This document shows, in pieces, positions 41,358-49,983 of a stretch of 64,000 nt of DNA (position 1 is its first letter; each line of letters starts with the position of its first letter). Position numbers and translations under genes: made by a program. The notes below the pieces were generated by a model. It ran no database searches and was not told where the DNA came from. It saw only the letters and a program-made list of their open reading frames with translations. This DNA comes from DATARH01 sp963734125 (GTDB lineage Bacteria; Pseudomonadota; Alphaproteobacteria; ATCC43930; CGMCC-115725). The stretch is taken from assembly GCA_963734125.1 (NCBI GenBank), contig CAVTGB010000004.1, positions 89,679 through 153,678 on the forward strand, given 5' to 3'.

Positions 41358-41441
41358 TTGTCGTCCCGGCGAAAGCCGGGACCCACTTATCAGCGCAGGA
41401 TATGCTTGGGACATGGGTCCCGGCTTTCGCCGGGACGACAA
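41358..41441. repeat. REP-like palindrome between eno and ftsB
   Basis: Perfect 28-base arms (41,358-41,385 and 41,414-41,441) enclose a 28-base loop. The core TCCCGGCGAAAGCCGGGACC is palindromic. It is the best-preserved copy of the family seen also at 38,990 and near 53,250. Confidence 0.9.
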
Positions 41442-41481
41442 TACTATAGACGGCGGGAACGGCGCGTGATGCTCTTCGCCA

Positions 41482-41817
41482 ATGATCGTGCTGCGCGAGA
41501 TGCGCCGGCGGGCGAAGGTGTTGGTGCCTCCCGTGTTGGGCTTGGCGGTGACCGGCTATTTCGCCTATCACCTCGTCGAAGGCGATCGCGGGCTGCGCGC
41601 CTGGGTCCAGGTCACCCAGGAGCTGCACCTCGCCAAGGCGAACTTATCGGCCGCCGAAGCCGAGCGAGCCGCGCTCGAGCATAGGGTCTCCCATATGCGG
41701 CCCGATCACGTCGATCCGGACCTTCTCGACACCCAGGTGCGCCGCACCCTCGATGCCGCCGCGCCGGGCGAGATCGTGATCATCGAGCCGGCGCAGAAGG
41801 CTTCCGGCAAACCCTGA
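41482..41817 (+). CDS. ftsB: FtsB/DivIC family cell division protein
   Basis: The 111-residue product has a basic start, one membrane span (LVPPVLGLAVTGYFAYHLV, about 13-31) and a periplasmic coiled coil LHLAKANLSAAEAERAALEH, followed by RPDHVDPDLLDTQVRRTL, the typical D-x-D-x-L-x-E-x-x-R-like C-terminus. FtsB helps FtsL and FtsQ activate septal peptidoglycan synthesis. It lies between eno and pdhA as in many alphaproteobacteria. Confidence 0.88.
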   Translation: MIVLREMRRRAKVLVPPVLGLAVTGYFAYHLVEGDRGLRAWVQVTQELHLAKANLSAAEAERAALEHRVSHMRPDHVDPDLLDTQVRRTLDAAAPGEIVIIEPAQKASGKP

Positions 41818-41965
41818 GCGCGGCCCATGCCGGCAAGCCGGCGCGGTGTTTTTCGCCGCTCTGCCGTGCCGCGATTTCCTCTTTCCGACCAAAGGATTGT
41901 CCCCCCTGAGGTTGCAAACCAATCGATTTGACCGCATGCTCCGGCGCGAGCCCGGAGGACAGCAG

Positions 41966-42976
41966 ATGGCAGTCAAGCGCAAGGAGAAAGTGGTCACGCC
42001 GGCCGAGCCTGCGGTCTCGACCGACGCCTTGTTGCGCTTTTATCGGGACATGCTGCTGATCCGCCGCTTTGAGGAGCGCGCCGGGCAGATGTACGGCATG
42101 GGCCTCATCGGCGGCTATTGCCACCTCTATATCGGCGAGGAAGCGGTGGTCGTCGGGATCCAGGCCGCGCTCCGGGACGGCGACACCAGCGTCACCTCCT
42201 ACCGCGACCACGGCCATATGCTGGCCTGCGGGATGGACCCCAAGGGCGTCATGGCCGAACTGACCGGGCGGCGCGGCGGCTATTCGCACGGCAAGGGCGG
42301 CTCGATGCACATGTTCAGCCCGGAAAAGCATTTTTTCGGCGGACACGGCATCGTCGGCGCCCCGGTGCCGATCGGCACCGGTCTCGGCTTTGCCCATCGC
42401 TATAAGGAGGACGGGCACATCTCGGTGACCTATTTCGGCGACGGCGCGATCAACCAGGGCCAGGTTTACGAGAGCTTCAACATGGCCGCGCTGTGGAAGC
42501 TGCCGGTCGTCTATGTCATCGAAAACAACCAATACGGCATGGGTACATCGGTCAGCCGCGCTTCCGCGCGCACCGATCTGTTTCACCGCGGCCTCCCCTA
42601 CGGCATTCCCGGCGAGCAGGTCGACGGGATGGACGTGGTCGCGGTCAACCAGGCCGCGCTTCGGGCGGCCGACTACGCCCGCTCGGGCCAGGGGCCGATC
42701 ATTCTCGAAATGTTGACCTACCGCTATCGCGGCCACTCGATGTCCGACCCGGCGAAATACCGCAGCAAGGACGAACTCAACCGGATGCGCACCGAGCACG
42801 ACCCGATCGACCATCTGCGCCGGCGCTTGCTCGATCAGCACCAGGCCGATGAAGACGCGCTGAAGCAGATCGAAAAAAGGGCGCGTGACATCGTCACCGA
42901 AGCTGCGCAGTTTGCTCAGGACTGCCCGGAGCCCGATCCGAGCGAACTGTGGACGGATGTGCTGGCCGACGCCTAA
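41966..42976 (+). CDS. pdhA: Pyruvate dehydrogenase E1 component, alpha subunit
   Basis: From ATG 41,966 (CCGGAGGA upstream) the protein has 336 residues. It carries RRFEERAGQMYGMGLIGGYCHLYIGEEA, GGSMHMF and the ThDP motif GDGAINQGQVYESFNMAALWKLPVVYVIENN. The phosphorylation-loop-like YRYRGHSMSDPAKYRS is also present. With PdhB it decarboxylates pyruvate and transfers acetyl to the lipoyl arms of E2. The frame extends upstream to 41,846 but that part lacks family similarity. It opens pdhA-pdhB-pdhC-lpdA-lipA. Confidence 0.95.
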   Translation: MAVKRKEKVVTPAEPAVSTDALLRFYRDMLLIRRFEERAGQMYGMGLIGGYCHLYIGEEAVVVGIQAALRDGDTSVTSYRDHGHMLACGMDPKGVMAELTGRRGGYSHGKGGSMHMFSPEKHFFGGHGIVGAPVPIGTGLGFAHRYKEDGHISVTYFGDGAINQGQVYESFNMAALWKLPVVYVIENNQYGMGTSVSRASARTDLFHRGLPYGIPGEQVDGMDVVAVNQAALRAADYARSGQGPIILEMLTYRYRGHSMSDPAKYRSKDELNRMRTEHDPIDHLRRRLLDQHQADEDALKQIEKRARDIVTEAAQFAQDCPEPDPSELWTDVLADA

Positions 42977-43041
42977 TTTCCAGGGGCGGGCGGAGCGGGA
43001 ACCGCGCGGGCGACGAACCGCTGATGACGGCGAGGACGTGA

Positions 43042-44412
<1,371 letters not shown>

Positions 44413-44416
44413 CAAA

Positions 44417-44499
44417 CGTCATGCCCGGGCTTGATCCGGGCATCCACGCCTTCCCGTTCGACTGTCCCGTGGATGGCCGGGCCAAGCCCGGCCATGACG
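44417..44499. repeat. Palindromic repeat between pdhB and pdhC
   Basis: Imperfect 31-base arms (44,417-44,447 and 44,469-44,499) of the type CATGCCCGGGCTTGATCCGG / CCGGGCCAAGCCCGGCCATG. A related unit precedes lipA at 47,361. It occupies most of the gap before pdhC and ends just before a run of eight G residues. Confidence 0.8.
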
Positions 44500-44528
44500 G
44501 TCGGGGGGGGGCGAGAAGGGGATGGTGG

Positions 44529-45839
44529 ATGCCGATCGAAATCCGCATGCCGGCGCTGTCGCCGACGATGACCGAAGGCAATCTCGCCCGCTGGCTGAAG
44601 AAAGAGGGCGACGCGGTGCATTCGGGCGACGTCATCGCCGAAATAGAGACCGACAAGGCGACGATGGAATACGAGGCGGCCGACGACGGGCGTCTCGGCA
44701 AGATCATCGTCCCCGAGGGCGCGCAGGGGATCAAGGTGAACGCGCCGATCGCGCTCCTCCTCGAAGAAGGCGAGGACCCGAGCGCGCTCGACAAATTCAC
44801 CACCCGCGAGCCGGCGCCGGCGCCGCCCGCCGCAAGCCCCCACCCCAACCCTCCCCCGCCTGCGGGGGAGGGAGCAACTAGGAGCACCTCTCCCCCGCAG
44901 GCGGGGGAGGCTAGGGTGGGGGCTCTCAACAACGGGCCGGCGCCAGGAAACGGCAGGGTCTTCGCCAGCCCGCTCGCCCGCCGGATGGCGGTTCATGCCG
45001 GGATCGACCTCGCCGCGATCCGCGGTTCGGGGCCCCAGGGCCGGGTCGTAAAGGCCGATATCGAACGGTCATTGTCGGGGCCGGCAGCACCCCAGCCGGC
45101 GCTCGCCGGCGGCGCGCCGGTCTTTGCCAAGGCGCAGATGCTGGCGCTCGCCGGCAGCCCGCCCTACCGCGAAAAGCCGCACAGCGCGATGCGCCGGGTC
45201 ATCGCGCGGCGCCTCGCCGAAGCGAAGCAGACAGTCCCGCATTTCTATATGTCGCTCGATTGCGTGATCGACGATCTGCTGAAGATCCGTGCGGTGCTCA
45301 ACGCCAAATCGGAAACCAAGATCTCGATCAACGACTTTGTGATCCGCGCCGCGGCGCTGGCGTTGCGTCAGGTGCCGGCGGCCAATGCGTCGTGGTCGGA
45401 CGACGCGATCCTGTTGTGGGAGCGGGCCGATATCTCGGTCGCCGTCGCGCTCGACGACGGGCTGATCACCCCGATCGTCAAGGGCGCCGACCAGAAGGGT
45501 CTGGCGCAGATCGCCGCCGAGATGAAGGACCTCGCCGAACGCGCGCGCGCCGGCAAGCTGAAGCTCGAGGAGTTCCAGGGCGGCACGTTCTCGATCTCCA
45601 ATCTCGGCATGTACGGCATCCGCGAGTTCGCCGCCGTCATCAACCCGCCGCAGGGCTGCATCCTCGCCGTCGGGGTCGGCGAGAAGCGGCCGGTCGTCAA
45701 GGACGGGCAGCTTGACGTCGCCACGGTGATGACCTGCACGCTGTCGGCCGACCATCGCGTCGTCGACGGCGCGGTCGGCGCCCAATTTCTCGCCGCCTTC
45801 AAGAAGCTGATCGAAGACCCGCTGACGATGCTCTTGTGA
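44529..45839 (+). CDS. pdhC: Dihydrolipoamide acetyltransferase, E2 of pyruvate dehydrogenase
   Basis: The 436-residue E2 has one lipoyl domain (1-80, Lys in ETDKATMEYE), a linker, the E1/E3-binding domain (about 145-182: ASPLARRMAVHAGIDLAAIR and GSGPQGRVVKADIE) and the acetyltransferase core with ISINDFVIRAAALALRQVP and the catalytic DHRVVDGAVGAQFL. The linker (about residues 103-132) is encoded by an in-frame palindromic repeat (44,835-44,924), giving PHPNPPPPAGEGATRS and PPQAGEARVG. ATG 44,529 was chosen because the lipoyl domain begins there. It forms the core of the complex and transfers acetyl to CoA. Confidence 0.95.
   Translation: MPIEIRMPALSPTMTEGNLARWLKKEGDAVHSGDVIAEIETDKATMEYEAADDGRLGKIIVPEGAQGIKVNAPIALLLEEGEDPSALDKFTTREPAPAPPAASPHPNPPPPAGEGATRSTSPPQAGEARVGALNNGPAPGNGRVFASPLARRMAVHAGIDLAAIRGSGPQGRVVKADIERSLSGPAAPQPALAGGAPVFAKAQMLALAGSPPYREKPHSAMRRVIARRLAEAKQTVPHFYMSLDCVIDDLLKIRAVLNAKSETKISINDFVIRAAALALRQVPAANASWSDDAILLWERADISVAVALDDGLITPIVKGADQKGLAQIAAEMKDLAERARAGKLKLEEFQGGTFSISNLGMYGIREFAAVINPPQGCILAVGVGEKRPVVKDGQLDVATVMTCTLSADHRVVDGAVGAQFLAAFKKLIEDPLTMLL
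44835..44924. repeat. Palindromic repeat inserted in frame in the E2 linker
   Basis: This 90-base element has outer arms AGCCCCCACCC (44,835-44,845) / GGGTGGGGGCT (44,914-44,924). It contains two inner hairpins: CCCTCCCCCGC / GCGGGGGAGGG (44,849-44,872) and CTCCCCCGC / GCGGGGGAG (44,890-44,909). It is the intergenic G/C-run type of palindrome, but here it lies wholly inside pdhC. It is a multiple of three bases long and keeps the frame open. Confidence 0.85.
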
Positions 45840-45846
45840 TAATTAC

Positions 45847-45928
45847 CCGTCACCCCCGCGAAGGCGGGGGCCCAGGGTAGGCGACGGGAATTTGGGCCCC
45901 TGGGTTCCCGCTTGCGCGGGAATGACGG
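45847..45928. repeat. Palindromic repeat between pdhC and lpdA
   Basis: Imperfect arms CCGTCACCCCCGCGAAGGCG onward (from 45,847) and the sequence ending GCGGGAATGACGG (to 45,928) pair around a short loop. It belongs to the CCCGCGAAGGCGGG type of alphaproteobacterial repeat. Confidence 0.75.
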
Positions 45929-45940
45929 ACGGAGTGCGGA

Positions 45941-47341
45941 ATGGCGGAGACATCCTTCGACCTTATCGTGGTCGGCGGCGGACCGGGCGGGTACGTCGCG
46001 GCGATCCGGGCGGCGCAGCTCGGGATGAAGACCGCGGTCGTCGAGCGCGAGCAACTGGGCGGCATCTGCCTCAACTGGGGCTGCATCCCGACGAAGGCCC
46101 TGCTGCGCACCGCCGAGATCAATCATCTGCTGCATAACCTCGACCAGTTCGGCCTGTCGGCGAGCGACATCGGCTTCGACGCCAAAAAAGTGGTGGCGCG
46201 CTCGCGGGCGGTGGCCAAGCAATTGTCGAACGGCGTCGCGTTTCTTCTGCGCAAGAACAAGGCGACCGTGTTCGACGGCGCGGCAAAGCTCGCCGGCAAG
46301 GGCAAACTCGCCGTGGCGAAGGACGGGAAGGCGGTCGCCGATCTCGCCGCGAAGCACATCATCCTGGCGACCGGGGCGCGGGCCCGCTCGCTGCCCGGGC
46401 TCGAGCCCGACGGCAAGCTGATTTGGACCTACAAGGAGGCGATGGTGCCGGCGGCGATCCCCAAATCGCTCTTGGTCGTCGGCTCGGGCGCGATCGGCAT
46501 CGAATTCGCCAGCTTCTACCGCGACATGGGCGCCGAGGTGACGGTCGTCGAGGTGCTCGACCGCGTGCTCCCGGTCGAGGACGAGGAGATTTCCGCCTTC
46601 GCCCGCAAGAGCTTCGAGAAGCAGGGGATCACGATCCACACGAGCGCGACAGTGAAGGGTTTGCGACGCGCCCGGGATAGCGTCAATGCGCAGATCGAAG
46701 CGGGCGGCAAGGCGTTCGAGGTCAGCGTCGAGCGGGTGATCCTGGCGGTCGGGATCGTCGGCAATGTCGAGGATTTGGGGCTCGAAGGGACCGGCGCCAA
46801 AGTCGAGCGCAGCCACATCGTCGTCGATGAATGGCTGCGCACCGGTGACGAGGGGCTCTACGCGATCGGTGATGTGGTCGGGCCGCCATGGCTCGCGCAC
46901 AAGGCGATGCACGAGGGGGTGATCTGCGTCGAGCACATCGCCGGGCAGAACGACGTCCACCCGCTCGATCTGACCAACATCCCGGCCTGCACCTATTGCC
47001 GGCCGCAGGTGGCCAGCGTCGGGCTGACCGAGAAAGCCGCGCGCGAGGCCGGTCACGAGGTAAGGGTCGGGCATTTCCCGTTCATCGGCAACGGCAAGGC
47101 GATCGCGATGGGCGAGCCTGAGGGGATGGTGAAGACGGTGTTCGACGGCACCACCGGAGAGCTCCTCGGCGCGCATATGGTCGGCGTCGAGGTCACCGAG
47201 CTGATCCAGGGCTACGCCATCGCCAAGACCCTGGAAACCACCGAGGCGGAACTCATCCGCACGATCTTCCCGCATCCGACAATCTCGGAAGCGATGCACG
47301 AAGCCGTGCTTGACGCCTATGGCCGCGCCATCCACTTCTAG
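45941..47341 (+). CDS. lpdA: Dihydrolipoyl dehydrogenase
   Basis: The 466-residue FAD enzyme reoxidises the lipoyl arms and reduces NAD. It has the FAD motif LIVVGGGPGGYVAAIRAAQLG, the redox disulfide GGICLNWGCIPTKALL, the NAD motif SLLVVGSGAIGIEFASFYRD, YAIGDVVGPPWLAHKAMHEG and the C-terminal His-Glu in HPTISEAMHEAVLD. It starts 102 bases after pdhC with GGAG upstream and is the third enzyme of the complex. lipA, which makes the lipoyl cofactor, follows. Confidence 0.97.
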   Translation: MAETSFDLIVVGGGPGGYVAAIRAAQLGMKTAVVEREQLGGICLNWGCIPTKALLRTAEINHLLHNLDQFGLSASDIGFDAKKVVARSRAVAKQLSNGVAFLLRKNKATVFDGAAKLAGKGKLAVAKDGKAVADLAAKHIILATGARARSLPGLEPDGKLIWTYKEAMVPAAIPKSLLVVGSGAIGIEFASFYRDMGAEVTVVEVLDRVLPVEDEEISAFARKSFEKQGITIHTSATVKGLRRARDSVNAQIEAGGKAFEVSVERVILAVGIVGNVEDLGLEGTGAKVERSHIVVDEWLRTGDEGLYAIGDVVGPPWLAHKAMHEGVICVEHIAGQNDVHPLDLTNIPACTYCRPQVASVGLTEKAAREAGHEVRVGHFPFIGNGKAIAMGEPEGMVKTVFDGTTGELLGAHMVGVEVTELIQGYAIAKTLETTEAELIRTIFPHPTISEAMHEAVLDAYGRAIHF

Positions 47342-47360
47342 CCTGTCCCGCCATTCTTTC

Positions 47361-47422
47361 CGGCATTCCCGGGCTTGTCCTGGGGATCCGCGTGGATGGC
47401 CGGAACAAGTCCGGCCATGACG
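47361..47422. repeat. Palindromic repeat upstream of lipA
   Basis: The right half holds GGCCGGA-ACAAG-TCCGGCC (47,398-47,416), a perfect 7-bp stem. The left half TTCCCGGGCTTGTCCTGG pairs with it more loosely. It is related to the unit at 44,417. Its plus-strand reading in the lipA frame gives MDGRNKSGHDG, a peptide often seen at falsely extended gene starts. Confidence 0.8.
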
Positions 47423-47436
47423 GTCTGAGGAAATTG

Positions 47437-48384
47437 GTGACCAATTCCCCACTACCCCAGCGACACCCGGAAAAGGCGGCGCGGCCGGACCATCCGAGCC
47501 CGCGGAAGCCACCTTGGATCCGGGTGAAGGCGCCGGGGTCGCCCGAATACCACAGGACGCGCCAGCTCATGCGCGAACTCAATCTCCACACCGTGTGCGA
47601 AGAGGCGGCCTGCCCCAATATCGGCGAGTGCTGGAAGGAAAAGCACGCGACGATGATGATTTTGGGGGCGGTGTGCACCCGCGCCTGCACCTTCTGCAAC
47701 GTCGCAACGGGCCGGCCCGACCGGGTCGACCCACATGAGCCGGAGCGGGTAGGGGAGGCGGTTGCCGCGCTCGGCCTCAAGCACATCGTCGTCACCTCGG
47801 TCGACCGCGACGATCTGGAGGACGGCGGTGCCCGGCATTTCGCCCAAACGATCACGGCGATCCGCGCGGCCGCGCCGCAGACGACGATCGAGGTGCTGGT
47901 CCCCGATTTCCTGCATAAGGAGGGCGCGATCGAGACCGTGATCGCGGCCCGCCCGGAGGTCCTCAACCACAATCTCGAAACCGTGCCGCGGCTCTACGCC
48001 GAGGTGCGGCCGGGTGCCCGCTATTTCCATTCGCTGCGCCTCCTCTATGAGGCCAAGAGGCTCGATCCGGCGGGGTTTACCAAATCCGGGCTCATGGTCG
48101 GGCTCGGCGAGGAGCGCGCCGAAATACTGCAGGTGATGGACGATCTGCGCGCCGCGCACGTCGATTTCCTGACGATCGGGCAGTATCTCCAGCCGACCCC
48201 GAAGCATCGTGCGGTGGCCGGGTTTGTGACGCCGGAAGCGTTCGAGAGCTATCGCCGGCAGGCGTTCGGCAAGGGGTTCCTGATGGTGGCGGCCTCGCCC
48301 TTGACGCGCTCCTCCTATCACGCCGGGGAGGATTTCGCCCGCCTCAAGGCCGCGCGCGCCGCTGCATTTGCCGGAAGGGCTTAG
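47437..48384 (+). CDS. lipA: Lipoyl synthase
   Basis: The radical SAM enzyme inserts two sulfurs into octanoyl chains on E2 proteins. It has the auxiliary cluster cysteines in CEEAACPNIGECW, the radical SAM motif CTRACTFCNVATG, VVTSVDRDDLEDGG and FLTIGQYLQPTPKHRAV. An in-frame ATG at 47,392 would add a REP-derived peptide. GAGG at 47,427-47,430 lies six bases before GTG 47,437, which I take as the true start, giving 315 residues. It directly follows the pyruvate dehydrogenase genes it serves. Confidence 0.93.
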   Translation: MTNSPLPQRHPEKAARPDHPSPRKPPWIRVKAPGSPEYHRTRQLMRELNLHTVCEEAACPNIGECWKEKHATMMILGAVCTRACTFCNVATGRPDRVDPHEPERVGEAVAALGLKHIVVTSVDRDDLEDGGARHFAQTITAIRAAAPQTTIEVLVPDFLHKEGAIETVIAARPEVLNHNLETVPRLYAEVRPGARYFHSLRLLYEAKRLDPAGFTKSGLMVGLGEERAEILQVMDDLRAAHVDFLTIGQYLQPTPKHRAVAGFVTPEAFESYRRQAFGKGFLMVAASPLTRSSYHAGEDFARLKAARAAAFAGRA

Positions 48385-48393
48385 CCTTTAGGG

Positions 48394-48858
48394 ATGCCCA
48401 CTCATGCCGAGCAGCGCGTGCTTCCCTATACGCCGGAGCAGCTCTACGCGCTGGTCGCCGACATTGAGCGCTATCCCGAATTCCTGCCGTGGTGCGTCGG
48501 CGCGCGGATCCGCGAACGCAAGCCCGACCTGATCGTCGCCGATCTGATCATCGGCTTCCGCGTGTTTCGCGAGCGCTTTACCTCGCGGGTCACGCTCACC
48601 CCGCCCTCCCGCATCGATGTCGCCTATAGCGAGGGGCCGTTCAAATACCTCGACAACCACTGGATCTTCGAGCGGGTGCCGGGCGGCTGCCGCATCGATT
48701 TCTTTGTCGATTTCGAGTTCAAGTCGCGGATCTTGCAGCGCGTCATCGAGCTCTTGTTCCACGAAGCGGTGCGCCGCATGGTCGCTGCTTTCGAACAGCG
48801 TGCGCGGAACCTTTACGGCGCGCCGGTACAGGGTCCAGCCGGCAAGCGGGCGGTATAG
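48394..48858 (+). CDS. Coq10/RatA-type SRPBCC protein
   Basis: The 154-residue START-like protein has YTPEQLYALVADIERYPEFL near the N-terminus, then FTSRVTLTPPSRIDVAYSEGPFKYLDNHW and FFVDFEFKSRILQRVIELLF. This is the pattern of Coq10 and of proteins annotated RatA. In alphaproteobacteria beside lipA it most likely carries ubiquinone to its site of use rather than acting as a toxin. The ATG is 9 bases after the lipA stop. Confidence 0.88.
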   Translation: MPTHAEQRVLPYTPEQLYALVADIERYPEFLPWCVGARIRERKPDLIVADLIIGFRVFRERFTSRVTLTPPSRIDVAYSEGPFKYLDNHWIFERVPGGCRIDFFVDFEFKSRILQRVIELLFHEAVRRMVAAFEQRARNLYGAPVQGPAGKRAV

Positions 48859-48862
48859 CCGG

Positions 48863-49903
48863 CTATTCCGCTGCGCGGGCCGATTGCTCCGCGGCGATCA
48901 GGCGCTCGACCATGCGGCGCATATGCATGCGGTTGGCGTCGGATGCGATGTCGACGAGCCCTGTTTCGCCGAATTCGTCGAGCCGCACCTGCTGCGCCTC
49001 GACCATCTCGCGGTCCTCGACAAAGGTCGGCGCGATCTCTCGGTAGAGCTGCTCGGTCGCCTCGGGGTCGTTCTGCCGGTAGCCGTTGGCGCACGACCAG
49101 AAGTAGAAGCAGCTCGTCTCGGTCTCCGGGGTAAGGCCGTGGAAGAGGCGGAACTGGAAGCGAAAATCGCGCTCGGGGTCATCGGTGGCGGTACCGGCAT
49201 CGGTGGCGCCGGTCCATTGCAGGACGCTGGACGGCGCGACGAACTCGAATTGCTGGCAGCGGTCGACCCGGCCCTGGAACCCGGCCGCCTTGACGTAGCT
49301 CGGCGGCGGCACCGAATTCTTCAGCCAACGGATGAACTTAAGGCCCGTAGGTGTGCGTGTTGTCTTCATCTTGGCATCGACATGCGCGGCCGGATTGCCG
49401 CCCACGGTCTTGGCGTGGAGATAGCCGAGATGGGTCAGGTCCATCAGATTGTCGACCATCAGCATGTAGTTGCCCTTGATCGGATAGACGTCGTGCTTGT
49501 TGGGCCAGCGCGCCTTGTCATTGTGGTAGGGGAAATCGACGATTCCTGCGGGGTCGGCGAGCGCCGGATCGCCCATCCACAGCCACACCAGCTGGTCCTT
49601 CTCGACCGCGGGATAGAAGCGCACGCGGGCGTCCTCGGGGATCAGCCGCTGCCCGGGGATGGTGACGCAGCGCCCGACGGTGTCGAACACCAGCCCGTGA
49701 TAGCCGCACTGGATGCCGCTTTCGACGACGGTCCCGCGATGCAACGGCGCGGCGCGATGGCAGCAGCGGTCGGCGAGCGCACCCACCTTGCCCGCCCCGT
49801 CGCGGAAGAGGACGACCGCATCGTTACAGATCCGGCGGGAGAGCGGCCACTCGCCTATCTCGTCGGCCCAGGCGGCAATGTACCAGGCGTTGCGCAGCAG
49901 CAT
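48863..49903 (-). CDS. Rieske non-heme iron oxygenase, vanillate O-demethylase-like
   Basis: The 346-residue protein has a Rieske [2Fe-2S] site C-x-H (RCCHRAAPLHRG) and C-x2-H (CGYHGL) in the first 75 residues. The mononuclear iron site is NLMDLTHLGYLHA (D/H/H). Start MLLRNAWYIAAWADEI is typical of VanA-type oxygenase components, which demethylate or hydroxylate aromatic substrates and need a reductase partner. No reductase is adjacent. The gene interrupts the usual lipA-coq10-pncC neighbourhood and is convergent with the Coq10 gene (4 bases between stops), so it may be a later insertion. Confidence 0.88.
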   Translation of the reverse strand: MLLRNAWYIAAWADEIGEWPLSRRICNDAVVLFRDGAGKVGALADRCCHRAAPLHRGTVVESGIQCGYHGLVFDTVGRCVTIPGQRLIPEDARVRFYPAVEKDQLVWLWMGDPALADPAGIVDFPYHNDKARWPNKHDVYPIKGNYMLMVDNLMDLTHLGYLHAKTVGGNPAAHVDAKMKTTRTPTGLKFIRWLKNSVPPPSYVKAAGFQGRVDRCQQFEFVAPSSVLQWTGATDAGTATDDPERDFRFQFRLFHGLTPETETSCFYFWSCANGYRQNDPEATEQLYREIAPTFVEDREMVEAQQVRLDEFGETGLVDIASDANRMHMRRMVERLIAAEQSARAAE

Positions 49904-49983
49904 CGGAGGGCTCCTTCACGGCGAGGACAGACGACCGTTAGCGATGATAGGCCCGCGCCGATGCCGGGAAAAGCGCCGCGCGG

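Noticed and set aside
45368..47512. 714-residue minus-strand frame opposite lpdA
   Set aside because: Antisense to pdhC and lpdA, which are both unmistakable; no recognisable domain.
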